64,000 nucleotides of DNA from Halopseudomonas oceani. Lineage in GTDB: Bacteria > Pseudomonadota > Gammaproteobacteria > Pseudomonadales > Pseudomonadaceae. A program made the translations under genes and the position numbers. Positions 56,037 through 64,000 of the stretch are shown here, in pieces. A model generated the notes under the pieces. That model was not told the DNA's origin and ran no database searches. It worked only from the letters and a program-made list of their open reading frames with translations. Every line of letters begins with the position of its first letter. The stretch's first letter is position 1. The stretch spans positions 62,001 through 126,000 of the forward strand of contig NZ_PPSK01000002.1 in NCBI RefSeq assembly GCF_002903165.1, read 5' to 3'.

Positions 56037-56414
56037 TTACTGGGCCCAGAGAAATTCTTGTTCGCCGTCGGCGTTGACCTTCAGCCAGCGGTCGGCATCG
56101 GCCTCGCCATCAGCCTCTTCCCAGCCGCCCACCGAGCAGCGTACTTCGTGACCGAGTGCGGCGTGCACAGCTCGGGCGCAGTCGCGATCGCTCTCCCACG
56201 GGGTCGCGTCGCTATCGAACCAGATACTCGCCCATTTTCCGGCCGCTTTACGTACTACCATCAGCGGAATGGTCTGGTCTGCGTGCAGGGCGCCATGCTG
56301 GGTTAGCCCTTTGGGTTCGTCCAACGTCAACGGACCCATGACCTTGTGCAGCCAGTCCAGCAGGTCTGCTACGTGGTCGTCGCGCAGGTAGATTTCGATA
56401 TCGGGTTGGCGCAC
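56037..56414 (-). CDS. Small hypothetical cytoplasmic protein
   Basis: A 125-residue protein from GTG 56414, which has CCAAGGAGTAGCC before it on its strand, an excellent ribosome-binding site. Acidic, with several Trp and Asp residues and no membrane segment. It starts RQPDIEIYLRDDHVADLLDW after the first residue and ends QEFLWAQ. I do not recognise a family. Its stop touches the start of the channel gene, which suggests a shared role or simple co-expression. Confidence 0.72.
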   Translation of the reverse strand: MRQPDIEIYLRDDHVADLLDWLHKVMGPLTLDEPKGLTQHGALHADQTIPLMVVRKAAGKWASIWFDSDATPWESDRDCARAVHAALGHEVRCSVGGWEEADGEADADRWLKVNADGEQEFLWAQ

Positions 56415-56440
56415 GGCTACTCCTTGGCGTGTTCGTGGTA

Positions 56441-57243
56441 TCAGCAACGTTCCAGCATGATCATTTGCATGGCCACTTCGAGGCCCTCAATACCTTGCTC
56501 GGCGATGGCCTGCTGGCGTTCGGGGCGGCTGCGTACGCCGTGCGGCGTCATGCCGATCAGATTGCCCAGATCCTCACTTGTCAGTTGCAAAGGATAGCGC
56601 AGGGTCTGCTCCGAGGCGATGCGCAGGCCATCCGGCAGTGTCTTGATCAGTGCTGGCGTTGGGTGGATCTGGTCGTACAGCCGCTCACGCAGGGCCAGCA
56701 GATGGTCGCTGTGCGGGCCAACGATCAGCACGCGGCCGCCGGGTTTGACTGTACGCAGACACTCATCTGCAGACCACGGACTGAACACGCTCAAGGCTGC
56801 ATCCAGGCTCTGGTCGGCAACTGGCAGGCGAGCACTGGAGGCTACCATCCAGCGGATGCTGCGGCTGCGCCGGCAGGCCTTGATGATGGCGTCCTTACTG
56901 ATGTCGAAGCCACCGATGGCGGTGTCGGGCAGGGTGCGGGCCAGGCGTTCGGTGTAGTACCCCTCACCGCAGCCCATATCGAGCAGGGTCTGGGGGCTGG
57001 ATTCGGCAAATAGCTGATTGATTGCATCGCTTACCGGCTGGTAGTGGCCAGCGTCGAGGAACGCCTGACGGCAGGCCAGCATCTGCGGCGTGTCGCCGGG
57101 CTGCTTGCTGTTCTTGAATTGCACCAGCAGCAGATTCAGGTAACCCTGGCGGGCCTGATCGTAGCTATGGCCGGCCGGGCAGCGCCATTGGCGCTCAACG
57201 TTGCTCAGCGGGGCATGGCAGTGTGGGCAGATCAGTTGCAGCA

Positions 57244-57244
<1 letters not shown>
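56441..57244 (-). CDS. rlmA: Putative 23S rRNA (guanine(745)-N(1))-methyltransferase
   Basis: A 267-residue RlmA/RrmA-like enzyme. The N-terminal zinc ribbon (CPHCHAPL with CPAGHSYD) is followed by the SAM-binding TLLDMGCGEGYYTERL. It should methylate G745 of 23S rRNA. The ATG at 57244 shares a base with the dapE stop, so the two are coupled. Confidence 0.9.
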
Positions 57245-58413
<1,169 letters not shown>

Positions 58414-58516
58414 TCATACCAGAGTCATGCGGCGCTCTTCCCGCCTGATCAGGGCGCTGCTTGCCTAAGTGACGACCGTTCGGTTCCGGCCGGTGATCGA
58501 AGTCGGCACTGGCTGT

Positions 58517-59473
58517 TCAGATTCGCGTGTCGGGCCAGCGCGCCCGACGCCATGCACGACGCTGTTTCTTGTCGAGAAAGGTCCAGGCCAGCAGCCGACT
58601 GCGCTTGCTGCCCTGGCCCATGTCGATGATGCGTACGTCGGTGGCGCCGAGCGCGCGCAACTGCTCGGGCAGCGCTTTCAGGCTGCCGACGCTGGCGACC
58701 AGCGTCGTGAACCAGAACACCTGCGACGCGTAGGTCTTGCTCTGCTCGGCCATGCGGCGAAGGAAGCCTGCCTCGCCGTCGCTGCAGTACAGTTCGTTGG
58801 TGCGGCCGCCGAAATTACGCCCGGCGGGTTGCTTGCCCAGGCCCTGCCACTTGCGCTCGTTGGCCTGCCGGGCCTCGGCGGCGCTGGCGTAGAACGGCGG
58901 GTTGCACAGGGTGAAGTCGAACTGCTCGTCGGCGCCGATGATGCCAGTGAAAATGCACGCGGGGTCCGCCTGCCGGCGCAGCTCGATCTGTGGCTGCAGA
59001 GCCGGGTTGGCTGCAATGATCTGCTCGCCGTTGCGCAGCGCGTCGGCATCAATGTCGCTGCCAACAAATTGCCAGCCGTATTCAGCATTGCCGATCAGGG
59101 GATAAATCAGATTCGCGCCGGTGCCCACATCCAGCCCGCGTAGGCTCGCGCCCTTGGGGATAACGCCATCGTGGCTGCTTGCAAGCAAATCCGCCAGGTG
59201 GTGGATAAGATCGGCGCGGCCGGGGATGGGCGGGCACAGGGCGTCTTCCGGAAGCTGCCAGCCGTTGATACCGTACCAGTGGGTCAGCAGCGCACCATTG
59301 AGGCAGCGCAGAGCGGCCGGATCAGTAAAGTCGATGGTCGTCTGTCCACCTTTGCCCTGGCGGATAAAAACCTTTAGTGGCGGGCACTTGCGGACCAAGA
59401 GGGGAAAGTCGTAGCGGCCTTGGTAGCGGTTGCGCGGATGCAGTGCTGGTGGCTTGGATGGGCTGGGTGACAT
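58517..59473 (-). CDS. rlmF: 23S rRNA (adenine(1618)-N(6))-methyltransferase
   Basis: A 318-residue RlmF. It methylates A1618 of 23S rRNA. The SAM motif is LDVGTGANLIYPLIG and the catalytic NPPF lies in TLCNPPFYAS. HPRNRYQGRYDFP near the start is characteristic. ATG 59473 follows GATCAGGAGTCAGC on its strand; an earlier in-frame start at 59506 lacks support. Confidence 0.94.
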   Translation of the reverse strand: MSPSPSKPPALHPRNRYQGRYDFPLLVRKCPPLKVFIRQGKGGQTTIDFTDPAALRCLNGALLTHWYGINGWQLPEDALCPPIPGRADLIHHLADLLASSHDGVIPKGASLRGLDVGTGANLIYPLIGNAEYGWQFVGSDIDADALRNGEQIIAANPALQPQIELRRQADPACIFTGIIGADEQFDFTLCNPPFYASAAEARQANERKWQGLGKQPAGRNFGGRTNELYCSDGEAGFLRRMAEQSKTYASQVFWFTTLVASVGSLKALPEQLRALGATDVRIIDMGQGSKRSRLLAWTFLDKKQRRAWRRARWPDTRI

Positions 59474-59680
59474 GCTGACTCCTGATCTGGTGGTGGAGCA
59501 TCCCACGCTGCTGGGGGCTTGTCACCCGTTGTGCACAGAAGCTGGGGATGAGGCTGTGGATAACGTCAGGATATCCGGGGCAATCGTATACAGACCGGCG
59601 CCTGCGTAACGCTGGTTGTTTTCTGCACAATGCAGCGGCGGACGGCGCTGGTATACTGTGCCGCCGCAGGAGGATGCCCC

Positions 59681-60457
59681 ATGATCACCGAAGACCCCCG
59701 TTTTGCTGGAATTGGCCGTTTGTATGGTACGGAGGCGCTTGCGCGTCTGGCCGTCAGCCATGTTGTGGTGGTGGGTATCGGTGGGGTGGGTAGCTGGGTG
59801 GCCGAGGCGCTGGCCCGCAGCGGTATTGGTCGCATCAGCCTGATCGATATGGACGAGGTTTGTGTCAGCAACGTCAATCGGCAGTTGCACGCGCTGGACG
59901 GTCAGGTCGGCAAGCCCAAGGTCGAGGTGATGGCCGAACGTCTGCGGGCGATCAGCCCGGATTGCGAGGTGCATGCGGTGATGGACTTTGTGACGGCGAA
60001 TAATCTGGCTGAGCTGATTACCGACGATATCAATTGCGTCGTGGACTGCATCGACAGCGTCAACGCCAAGGTCGCGCTGATTGCCTGGTGCCGCCGCCGG
60101 AAGATCCCGGTGATTACCACCGGTGGGGCTGGCGGGCAGATCGATCCGACGCAAATCACCGTGGCAGACCTCTCGAAAACGGTCAACGACCCGCTGGCTG
60201 CCAAGGCCCGCTCACTGCTGCGTCGCGATCACAACTTCCCCCGTGCCGACAGCAAACGCAGCTTCGGCGTGCCCTGCGTCTACTCGAAGGAGCAACTGCG
60301 CTACCCCAAACCCGACGGCAGCGTCTGTACGCAGAAATCCTTCGTCGGTGAGGGCGTACGCCTGGACTGCTCCGGTGGGTTCGGTGCTGTGACCATGGTT
60401 ACCGCTACCTTCGGCATGGTGGCTGCGGCGCAGGCGGTGCAGCGGTTGCTGCGCTAG
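59681..60457 (+). CDS. tcdA: tRNA threonylcarbamoyladenosine dehydratase
   Basis: A 258-residue E1/MoeB-like ATPase that cyclises t6A37 to ct6A. The nucleotide-binding loop VVVGIGGVGSWVAEALARSG and the DMDEVCVSNVNRQ segment are typical. Late motifs include TGGAGGQIDPT. ATG 59681 follows CGCAGGAGGATGCCCC, an excellent ribosome-binding site, with a TATACT box 24 bp upstream. TsaB, which supplies the t6A precursor step, is also in this window. Confidence 0.95.
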   Translation: MITEDPRFAGIGRLYGTEALARLAVSHVVVVGIGGVGSWVAEALARSGIGRISLIDMDEVCVSNVNRQLHALDGQVGKPKVEVMAERLRAISPDCEVHAVMDFVTANNLAELITDDINCVVDCIDSVNAKVALIAWCRRRKIPVITTGGAGGQIDPTQITVADLSKTVNDPLAAKARSLLRRDHNFPRADSKRSFGVPCVYSKEQLRYPKPDGSVCTQKSFVGEGVRLDCSGGFGAVTMVTATFGMVAAAQAVQRLLR

Positions 60458-60468
60458 CCCGCAAAGCG

Positions 60469-60691
60469 AGCTGCAAGCCTCAAGCTACAAGCCGAAAGCC
60501 AAAGCAAAAAGCGCTTTGTGGTTTCAGGCTTACCCCAGCACGCTTGCAGGTTGTAGCGTCGATATCCCCAGTCACTCGAACTGCTTGTAGCTTGCCGCTT
60601 GAGGCTTGTAGCTATAAAAAAGGCCCGAACCGATCACCGGTACGGGCCTCTTCGCTGGCTGCTTGCAGCTTATAGCTTGCCGCTTGCAGCT
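60469..60691. repeat. Pseudomonas REP-like repeats, copies B1-B3, around the dapD terminator
   Basis: Three copies of the AGCTTGCAGCTT-type unit lie here: 60469-60492 (AGCTGCAAGCCTCAAGCTAC...), 60583-60613 (GCTTGTAGCTTGCCGCTTGA...) and 60661-60691 (GCTTGCAGCTTATAGCTTGC...). The first is inverted relative to the other two. The second and third are direct copies, both 31 bp, that bracket the terminator. The same unit flanks the lysS-DUF1704 gap at 13360-13489. Confidence 0.75.
60616..60649 (-). terminator. Rho-independent terminator of the dapC-dapD transcript
   Basis: Read on the minus strand, AGGCCCG (60649-60643) and CGGGCCT (60627-60621) form a 7-bp outer stem with an inner partly paired ACCGGTGATCGGT loop, directly followed by a run of T (60621-60616). 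It lies about 55 bp after the dapD stop. Confidence 0.88.
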
Positions 60692-60703
60692 CCCACAACG
60701 CGA

Positions 60704-61738
60704 TCAGTTGTGGGCGTGCAGCATGTCGTTCAGCTGGATCGCGCTCTTGTTGGTCTTGCACTCGATGGCGCCAGTCTGCGAATTACGACGGAACAGCAGG
60801 TCGGACTGGTTGGCCAGGTCGCGGGCCTTGACGATTTCGACCAGGTTGTCGGCGTCGTCCAGCAGCGCCACCTTGATGCCGGCGGTGATATACAGGCCGG
60901 CTTCAACGGTGCAGCGATCGCCCAGCGGGATACCGATACCAGCGTTGGCGCCAATCAGGCAGCCTTCGCCGACGGAGATGACGATGTTGCCGCCGCCAGA
61001 CAGGGTGCCCATGGTGGAGCAGCCGCCGCCAAGGTCGGACCCCTTGCCAACGAATACGCCCGCGGAGATGCGGCCTTCAACCATGCTGGTACCTGCGGTG
61101 CCGGCGTTGAAGTTGATAAAGCCTTCGTGCATGACGGTGGTGCCTTCGCCCACATAGGCGCCCAGACGTACACGGGCAGTATCGGCGATGCGGATGCCGG
61201 CCGGGACCACGTAGTCGGTCATCGACGGGAACTTGTCGATGCTGTGCACGACCAGCGACTCACCCTTCATGCGGGCAGCCATCTGGCGCTGCGGCAGTTC
61301 GTTGATGTCGATCGCGCCCTGGGTGGTCCAGGCGACGTTCGGTAGCAGCGGGAAGATGCCGGCCAGGACCACGCCGTGCGGCTTGACCAGACGGTGCGAG
61401 AGCAGGTGCAGCTTGAGGTAGGCTTCCGGGGTGGAGCTGGGCGCTTCGTCGCTGGCCAGTACGGTCGCGACCAGCGGACGGCTGCTGTCGGCCATCTGCG
61501 CCACCAGTGCCGCTTGCTCGCTGAAACCGGCCGCATTCAGTGCCTGGCTCAGTGCGCCGCATTGGCTGGCGGCGAAACCGATTGCCTGGTTGCCTTCGGC
61601 GTAACCAAGCTCGGCCTTGACCACGTCGATCAGGGCGTTGCCGGGGTTGAGCAGGGGCTGCGGATAAAACACCTCCAGCCAATCACCTGCGCTGTTCTGG
61701 GTGCCGATGCCAAAGGCCAGACTGAAACATTCACTCAT
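60704..61738 (-). CDS. dapD: 2,3,4,5-tetrahydropyridine-2,6-dicarboxylate N-succinyltransferase
   Basis: A 344-residue acyltransferase of the long form found in pseudomonads. It succinylates tetrahydrodipicolinate in the lysine/diaminopimelate path. The C-terminal left-handed beta helix is visible in hexapeptide repeats around GSDLGGGCSTMGTLSGGG and CLIGANAGIGIPLGD. ATG 61738 is used. It is the last gene of the minus-strand series glnD-dapC-yffB-dapD. Confidence 0.96.
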   Translation of the reverse strand: MSECFSLAFGIGTQNSAGDWLEVFYPQPLLNPGNALIDVVKAELGYAEGNQAIGFAASQCGALSQALNAAGFSEQAALVAQMADSSRPLVATVLASDEAPSSTPEAYLKLHLLSHRLVKPHGVVLAGIFPLLPNVAWTTQGAIDINELPQRQMAARMKGESLVVHSIDKFPSMTDYVVPAGIRIADTARVRLGAYVGEGTTVMHEGFINFNAGTAGTSMVEGRISAGVFVGKGSDLGGGCSTMGTLSGGGNIVISVGEGCLIGANAGIGIPLGDRCTVEAGLYITAGIKVALLDDADNLVEIVKARDLANQSDLLFRRNSQTGAIECKTNKSAIQLNDMLHAHN

Positions 61739-61762
61739 GGGGCGGTTCCTTTGATGCTAGTG

Positions 61763-62116
61763 CTATGCATTGGATTCAAACGCGCTGGCGTACCACTCCG
61801 GCTTGAAGCCGACCAGGCGCTGCGAGCCGATATCCAGTACCGGTCTTTTTATCATTGAGGGGTTGGCTTGCATCAGCGCAACCGCCTTGTCTGTATCGAT
61901 GTTTTCCTTGTCCGCGTCGTCAAGCTTGCGGAAGGTGGTGCCCTTGCGGTTGAGGATGACTTCCCAGCCATGTTCGGCACACCAGGCATGCAGCCGTTCG
62001 GCGTCGATGCCTTGCGTCTTGTAATCGTGAAACTGGTAGTCGACACCGTGCTCGTCGAGCCAGGTGCGGGCCTTTTTCATGGTGTCGCAGGCCTTTATGC
62101 CGTACAGGGTAATCAT
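61763..62116 (-). CDS. ArsC/Spx-family protein (YffB-like)
   Basis: A 117-residue thioredoxin-fold protein. One cysteine stands at the reductase-like site KACDTMKKARTWL. The later LDIGSQRLVGFKPEWY also fits YffB, whose E. coli and P. aeruginosa members lie next to dap genes and bind glutathione. True arsenate reduction is unlikely. It starts 3 bp after the dapC stop and ends 24 bp before dapD. Confidence 0.85.
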   Translation of the reverse strand: MITLYGIKACDTMKKARTWLDEHGVDYQFHDYKTQGIDAERLHAWCAEHGWEVILNRKGTTFRKLDDADKENIDTDKAVALMQANPSMIKRPVLDIGSQRLVGFKPEWYASAFESNA

Positions 62117-62119
62117 GGC

Positions 62120-63316
62120 TTACAGGCTCCTGATGAAGTCGCGGATGCGTTCGGCCGCTTCAATACACTCGTCCAGCGGGGCGACCAGCGCCATGCGGAC
62201 CCGTCCGGCGCCGGGATTATAACCATCAATTTCCCGTGACAGGTAACGTCCGGGCACCACGGCGACATTCTGCTCGGCCAGCAGGCGGGTAGTGAAGGTC
62301 TCGTCGTCGATGGGTGTCTTGGGCCACAGGTAGAAACCGGCGTCGGGCCGTTCCACTTCCATCACGTCGCGGAGAATGGCAAGAACAGCGTCGAACTTGG
62401 CCTGATACTGGGCGCGGTTGTCGGCTACGTGGGCCTCGTCATTCCAGGCGGCGATGCTGGCGATCTGGCTGTGGATCGGCATAGCGCAGCCGTGGTAGGT
62501 GCGGTAGGTGAGATACGGCTTGAGCAGACTGGCGTCGCCGGCGACGAAGCCCGAGCGCAGCCCCGGCAGGTTGGAGCGCTTGGACAGGCTGTGGAACACC
62601 ACGCAGCGGGCGTAGTCGTCACGGCCCATGGCGGCGCAGGCCTGCAGCAGACCGACCGGCGCTGGGCCGTCCGGGGCGTAGATTTCGCTGTAGCACTCGT
62701 CCGAGGCGATGACGAAGTCGTACTGGTCGGCCAGCTTGATCAACTGCTGCAGGGTGTCCAGTGGAATGACCGCACCGGTCGGGTTGCCGGGCGTGCAGAT
62801 AAATAGCAACTGGCAGCGCTGCCAGACGTTAGCCGGGACGGCGTTGAAATCCGGGATAAAACCGTTGCTGCCGTCGCAGGCCAGGTAGTGCGGCTCAACG
62901 CCGGCCAGAAATGCCGCCCCTTCGTAGATTTGGTAGAAGGGGTTGGGGCTGACCACCAAGCCCTGCGGGTCACGGGCGATTAGTGCCTGGGTAAAGGAGA
63001 ACAGTGCTTCACGGGTGCCGTTGACCGGGATGATGTTGCCGTTGATATCCAGGCTGCCGTGTTTCAGCGCAAAGCGTTTGGTCAGCCAGTCGGTAATGCT
63101 CTGACGCAGCTCGGGCTTGCCCTGGGTAGTGGGGTAGACCGCGGCCTGATTGAGGTTGTCGGCCAGCGCCTGCAGCACGAACGGCGGCGACGGATGCTTG
63201 GGCTCGCCGATCGACAGCGAGATCGGGCGCAGGGCCGGGTTCGGGGTGACGTCGGCGATCAGGGCGCGCAGCTTTTCGAACGGGTAGGGCTGCAGGCGCT
63301 GCAGGTCGTGATTCAT
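62120..63316 (-). CDS. dapC: Succinyldiaminopimelate transaminase
   Basis: A 398-residue class I/II aminotransferase. It converts N-succinyl-2-amino-6-ketopimelate to N-succinyl-LL-diaminopimelate, the step between DapD and DapE. The PLP lysine lies in FHSLSKRSNLPGLRSGF and the substrate-binding end in GAGRVRMALVAP. ATG 63316 is 9 bp after the glnD stop. The placement beside dapD supports this function over a general aspartate aminotransferase. Confidence 0.93.
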   Translation of the reverse strand: MNHDLQRLQPYPFEKLRALIADVTPNPALRPISLSIGEPKHPSPPFVLQALADNLNQAAVYPTTQGKPELRQSITDWLTKRFALKHGSLDINGNIIPVNGTREALFSFTQALIARDPQGLVVSPNPFYQIYEGAAFLAGVEPHYLACDGSNGFIPDFNAVPANVWQRCQLLFICTPGNPTGAVIPLDTLQQLIKLADQYDFVIASDECYSEIYAPDGPAPVGLLQACAAMGRDDYARCVVFHSLSKRSNLPGLRSGFVAGDASLLKPYLTYRTYHGCAMPIHSQIASIAAWNDEAHVADNRAQYQAKFDAVLAILRDVMEVERPDAGFYLWPKTPIDDETFTTRLLAEQNVAVVPGRYLSREIDGYNPGAGRVRMALVAPLDECIEAAERIRDFIRSL

Positions 63317-63325
63317 GCGGTGTCC

Positions 63326-64000
63326 TCAGGGGCCGATGGCAATAGGGCTGCTGTACTCCTGGCCGGTCGGCTGGGTACTGCTGAGTGTGTCGATAATGGT
63401 TTGCTGCAGGCGCTCGCACAGTTGCGGGTCCGACAGTGCCTGGTTGTTGGCGTCGGTAATGACGAACACGTCGTCCACGCGCTCGCCCAAGGTAACGATC
63501 TTGGCGTTCTGCACGCTGATGTCGAAGTCGAGGAGGATGCGGCCCATGCGCGCCAGCAGGCCGGGCCGGTCCGGTGCACTCAACTCCAAAATGGTGTGCA
63601 GGCCGCTCGGGTCGTTGAAAATGGTGACCTCGGGCGCAAAGGCAAAGTGCTTGAGCTGACGCGGCACGCGGCGCTGAATGATGCTCGGGTAGGCGTCCGG
63701 GTCGGACAGGGCGTCGACCAGCCCCTGCTTGATCTGGCGGATCCGTTCGGGGTTTTCACCGATGGAGCCACCGTCAGAATCGAGCACGATGTAGGTGTCC
63801 AGGCTGAACTGGCTGGTCGAGGTAATGATGCGCGCATCCTGAATGCTCAGGTTGAGCTGATCCATCGCCGACACCGTCGCCGCGAACAGGTCGTTCTGCT
63901 CCGGGGTATAGATGAAGATCTGAGTGGCGCCCTCGAATTCGCGTTGGGCGGTTTCCTTGATCAGCACCAGCGGACCGTGGCGGTCGTTGTGCTGGACGAT
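63326..64000 (-). CDS. glnD: [Protein-PII] uridylyltransferase GlnD, C-terminal part (cut by window)
   Basis: The frame stays open to base 64000, so only the last 224 residues are visible. They hold the two ACT domains that sense glutamine (about [20 protein letters not shown] at the first and [20 protein letters not shown] at the second). GlnD uridylylates and deuridylylates PII according to nitrogen status. The catalytic nucleotidyltransferase and HD domains lie beyond the right edge. dapC follows after 9 bp, so nitrogen control and lysine synthesis may share a transcript. Confidence 0.93.
   Translation of the reverse strand: MVQHNDRHGPLVLIKETAQREFEGATQIFIYTPEQNDLFAATVSAMDQLNLSIQDARIITSTSQFSLDTYIVLDSDGGSIGENPERIRQIKQGLVDALSDPDAYPSIIQRRVPRQLKHFAFAPEVTIFNDPSGLHTILELSAPDRPGLLARMGRILLDFDISVQNAKIVTLGERVDDVFVITDANNQALSDPQLCERLQQTIIDTLSSTQPTGQEYSSPIAIGP

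Noticed and set aside
61763-62116. Arsenate reductase
   Set aside because: The ArsC-like fold is shared by YffB and Spx proteins. The dap gene context and the absence of any ars genes argue against arsenate reduction.

Overview
The window is a 64-kb stretch of ordinary, gene-dense chromosome from a gammaproteobacterium of the Pseudomonas lineage. I base this on the algU-mucA-mucB-mucC-mucD block, a GacS/BarA hybrid kinase facing cysM-rlmD-relA-mazG, DapD of the long (about 344-residue) type, a sole-domain PlsB of about 826 residues, strong G/C at third codon positions, and intergenic AGCTTGCAGCTT-type repeats like those of pseudomonads. Gene order inside each block matches what I remember of P. 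aeruginosa, but the blocks are joined differently, as expected for a more distant relative such as Halopseudomonas. The species assignment is inference. Genes are cut at both ends: the large ATPase at the left and glnD at the right. I see no phage, transposase, integrase, CRISPR array, tRNA or rRNA.

Layout. 1-7.8 kb: a DUF3686-type giant AAA+ ATPase translationally coupled to a single-HKD phospholipase D-like protein, then YaeQ and the RecJ exonuclease. 7.9-10.6 kb: a globin-PAS-GGDEF-EAL cyclic-di-GMP sensor enzyme and a small membrane protein. 10.7-16.7 kb: prfB with its programmed +1 frameshift, lysS, a DUF1704 'QEGLA' putative metallopeptidase with a small membrane-anchored neighbour, ung and an enoyl-CoA hydratase-like gene. 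16.7-20.9 kb: an HDOD protein, ygfZ, sdhE-ygfX and nadB. 21.2-25.3 kb: the envelope-stress operon algU-mucA-mucB-mucC-mucD. 25.5-32.1 kb: lepA, lepB, a DUF4845 gene, rnc, era, recO, pdxJ and acpS, tightly packed and partly overlapping. 32.1-40.7 kb: gacS on the minus strand, then cysM-rlmD-relA-mazG and a small conserved gene. 40.9-49.8 kb: ppc, adk, tsaB, a DUF72 protein, rsmJ and plsB. 50.1-54.6 kb: a four-gene Gld-type ABC exporter cluster. 54.8-59.5 kb: a cold-shock protein, trxC, a small K+ channel, rlmA, dapE and rlmF. 59.7-64 kb: tcdA, then on the minus strand glnD-dapC-yffB-dapD closed by a clear terminator.

The genes fall into three joint themes. The first is envelope and stress sensing: AlgU/MucABCD, GacS, RelA, and the ATPase/HKD pair, whose off-window neighbours may include a PspA/flotillin cluster. 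The second is RNA and translation maintenance: prfB, lysS, lepA, rnc, era, rlmD, rsmJ, rlmA, rlmF, tcdA and tsaB. The third is nitrogen and lysine/cell-wall precursor metabolism: glnD, dapC, dapD and dapE. The least understood items are the DUF3686 ATPase/HKD pair, the DUF1704 protein with its HExxxH site and membrane-anchored neighbour, and the Gld-type ABC cluster with a long leader. Comparisons with named P. aeruginosa genes are from memory and were not checked by alignment.
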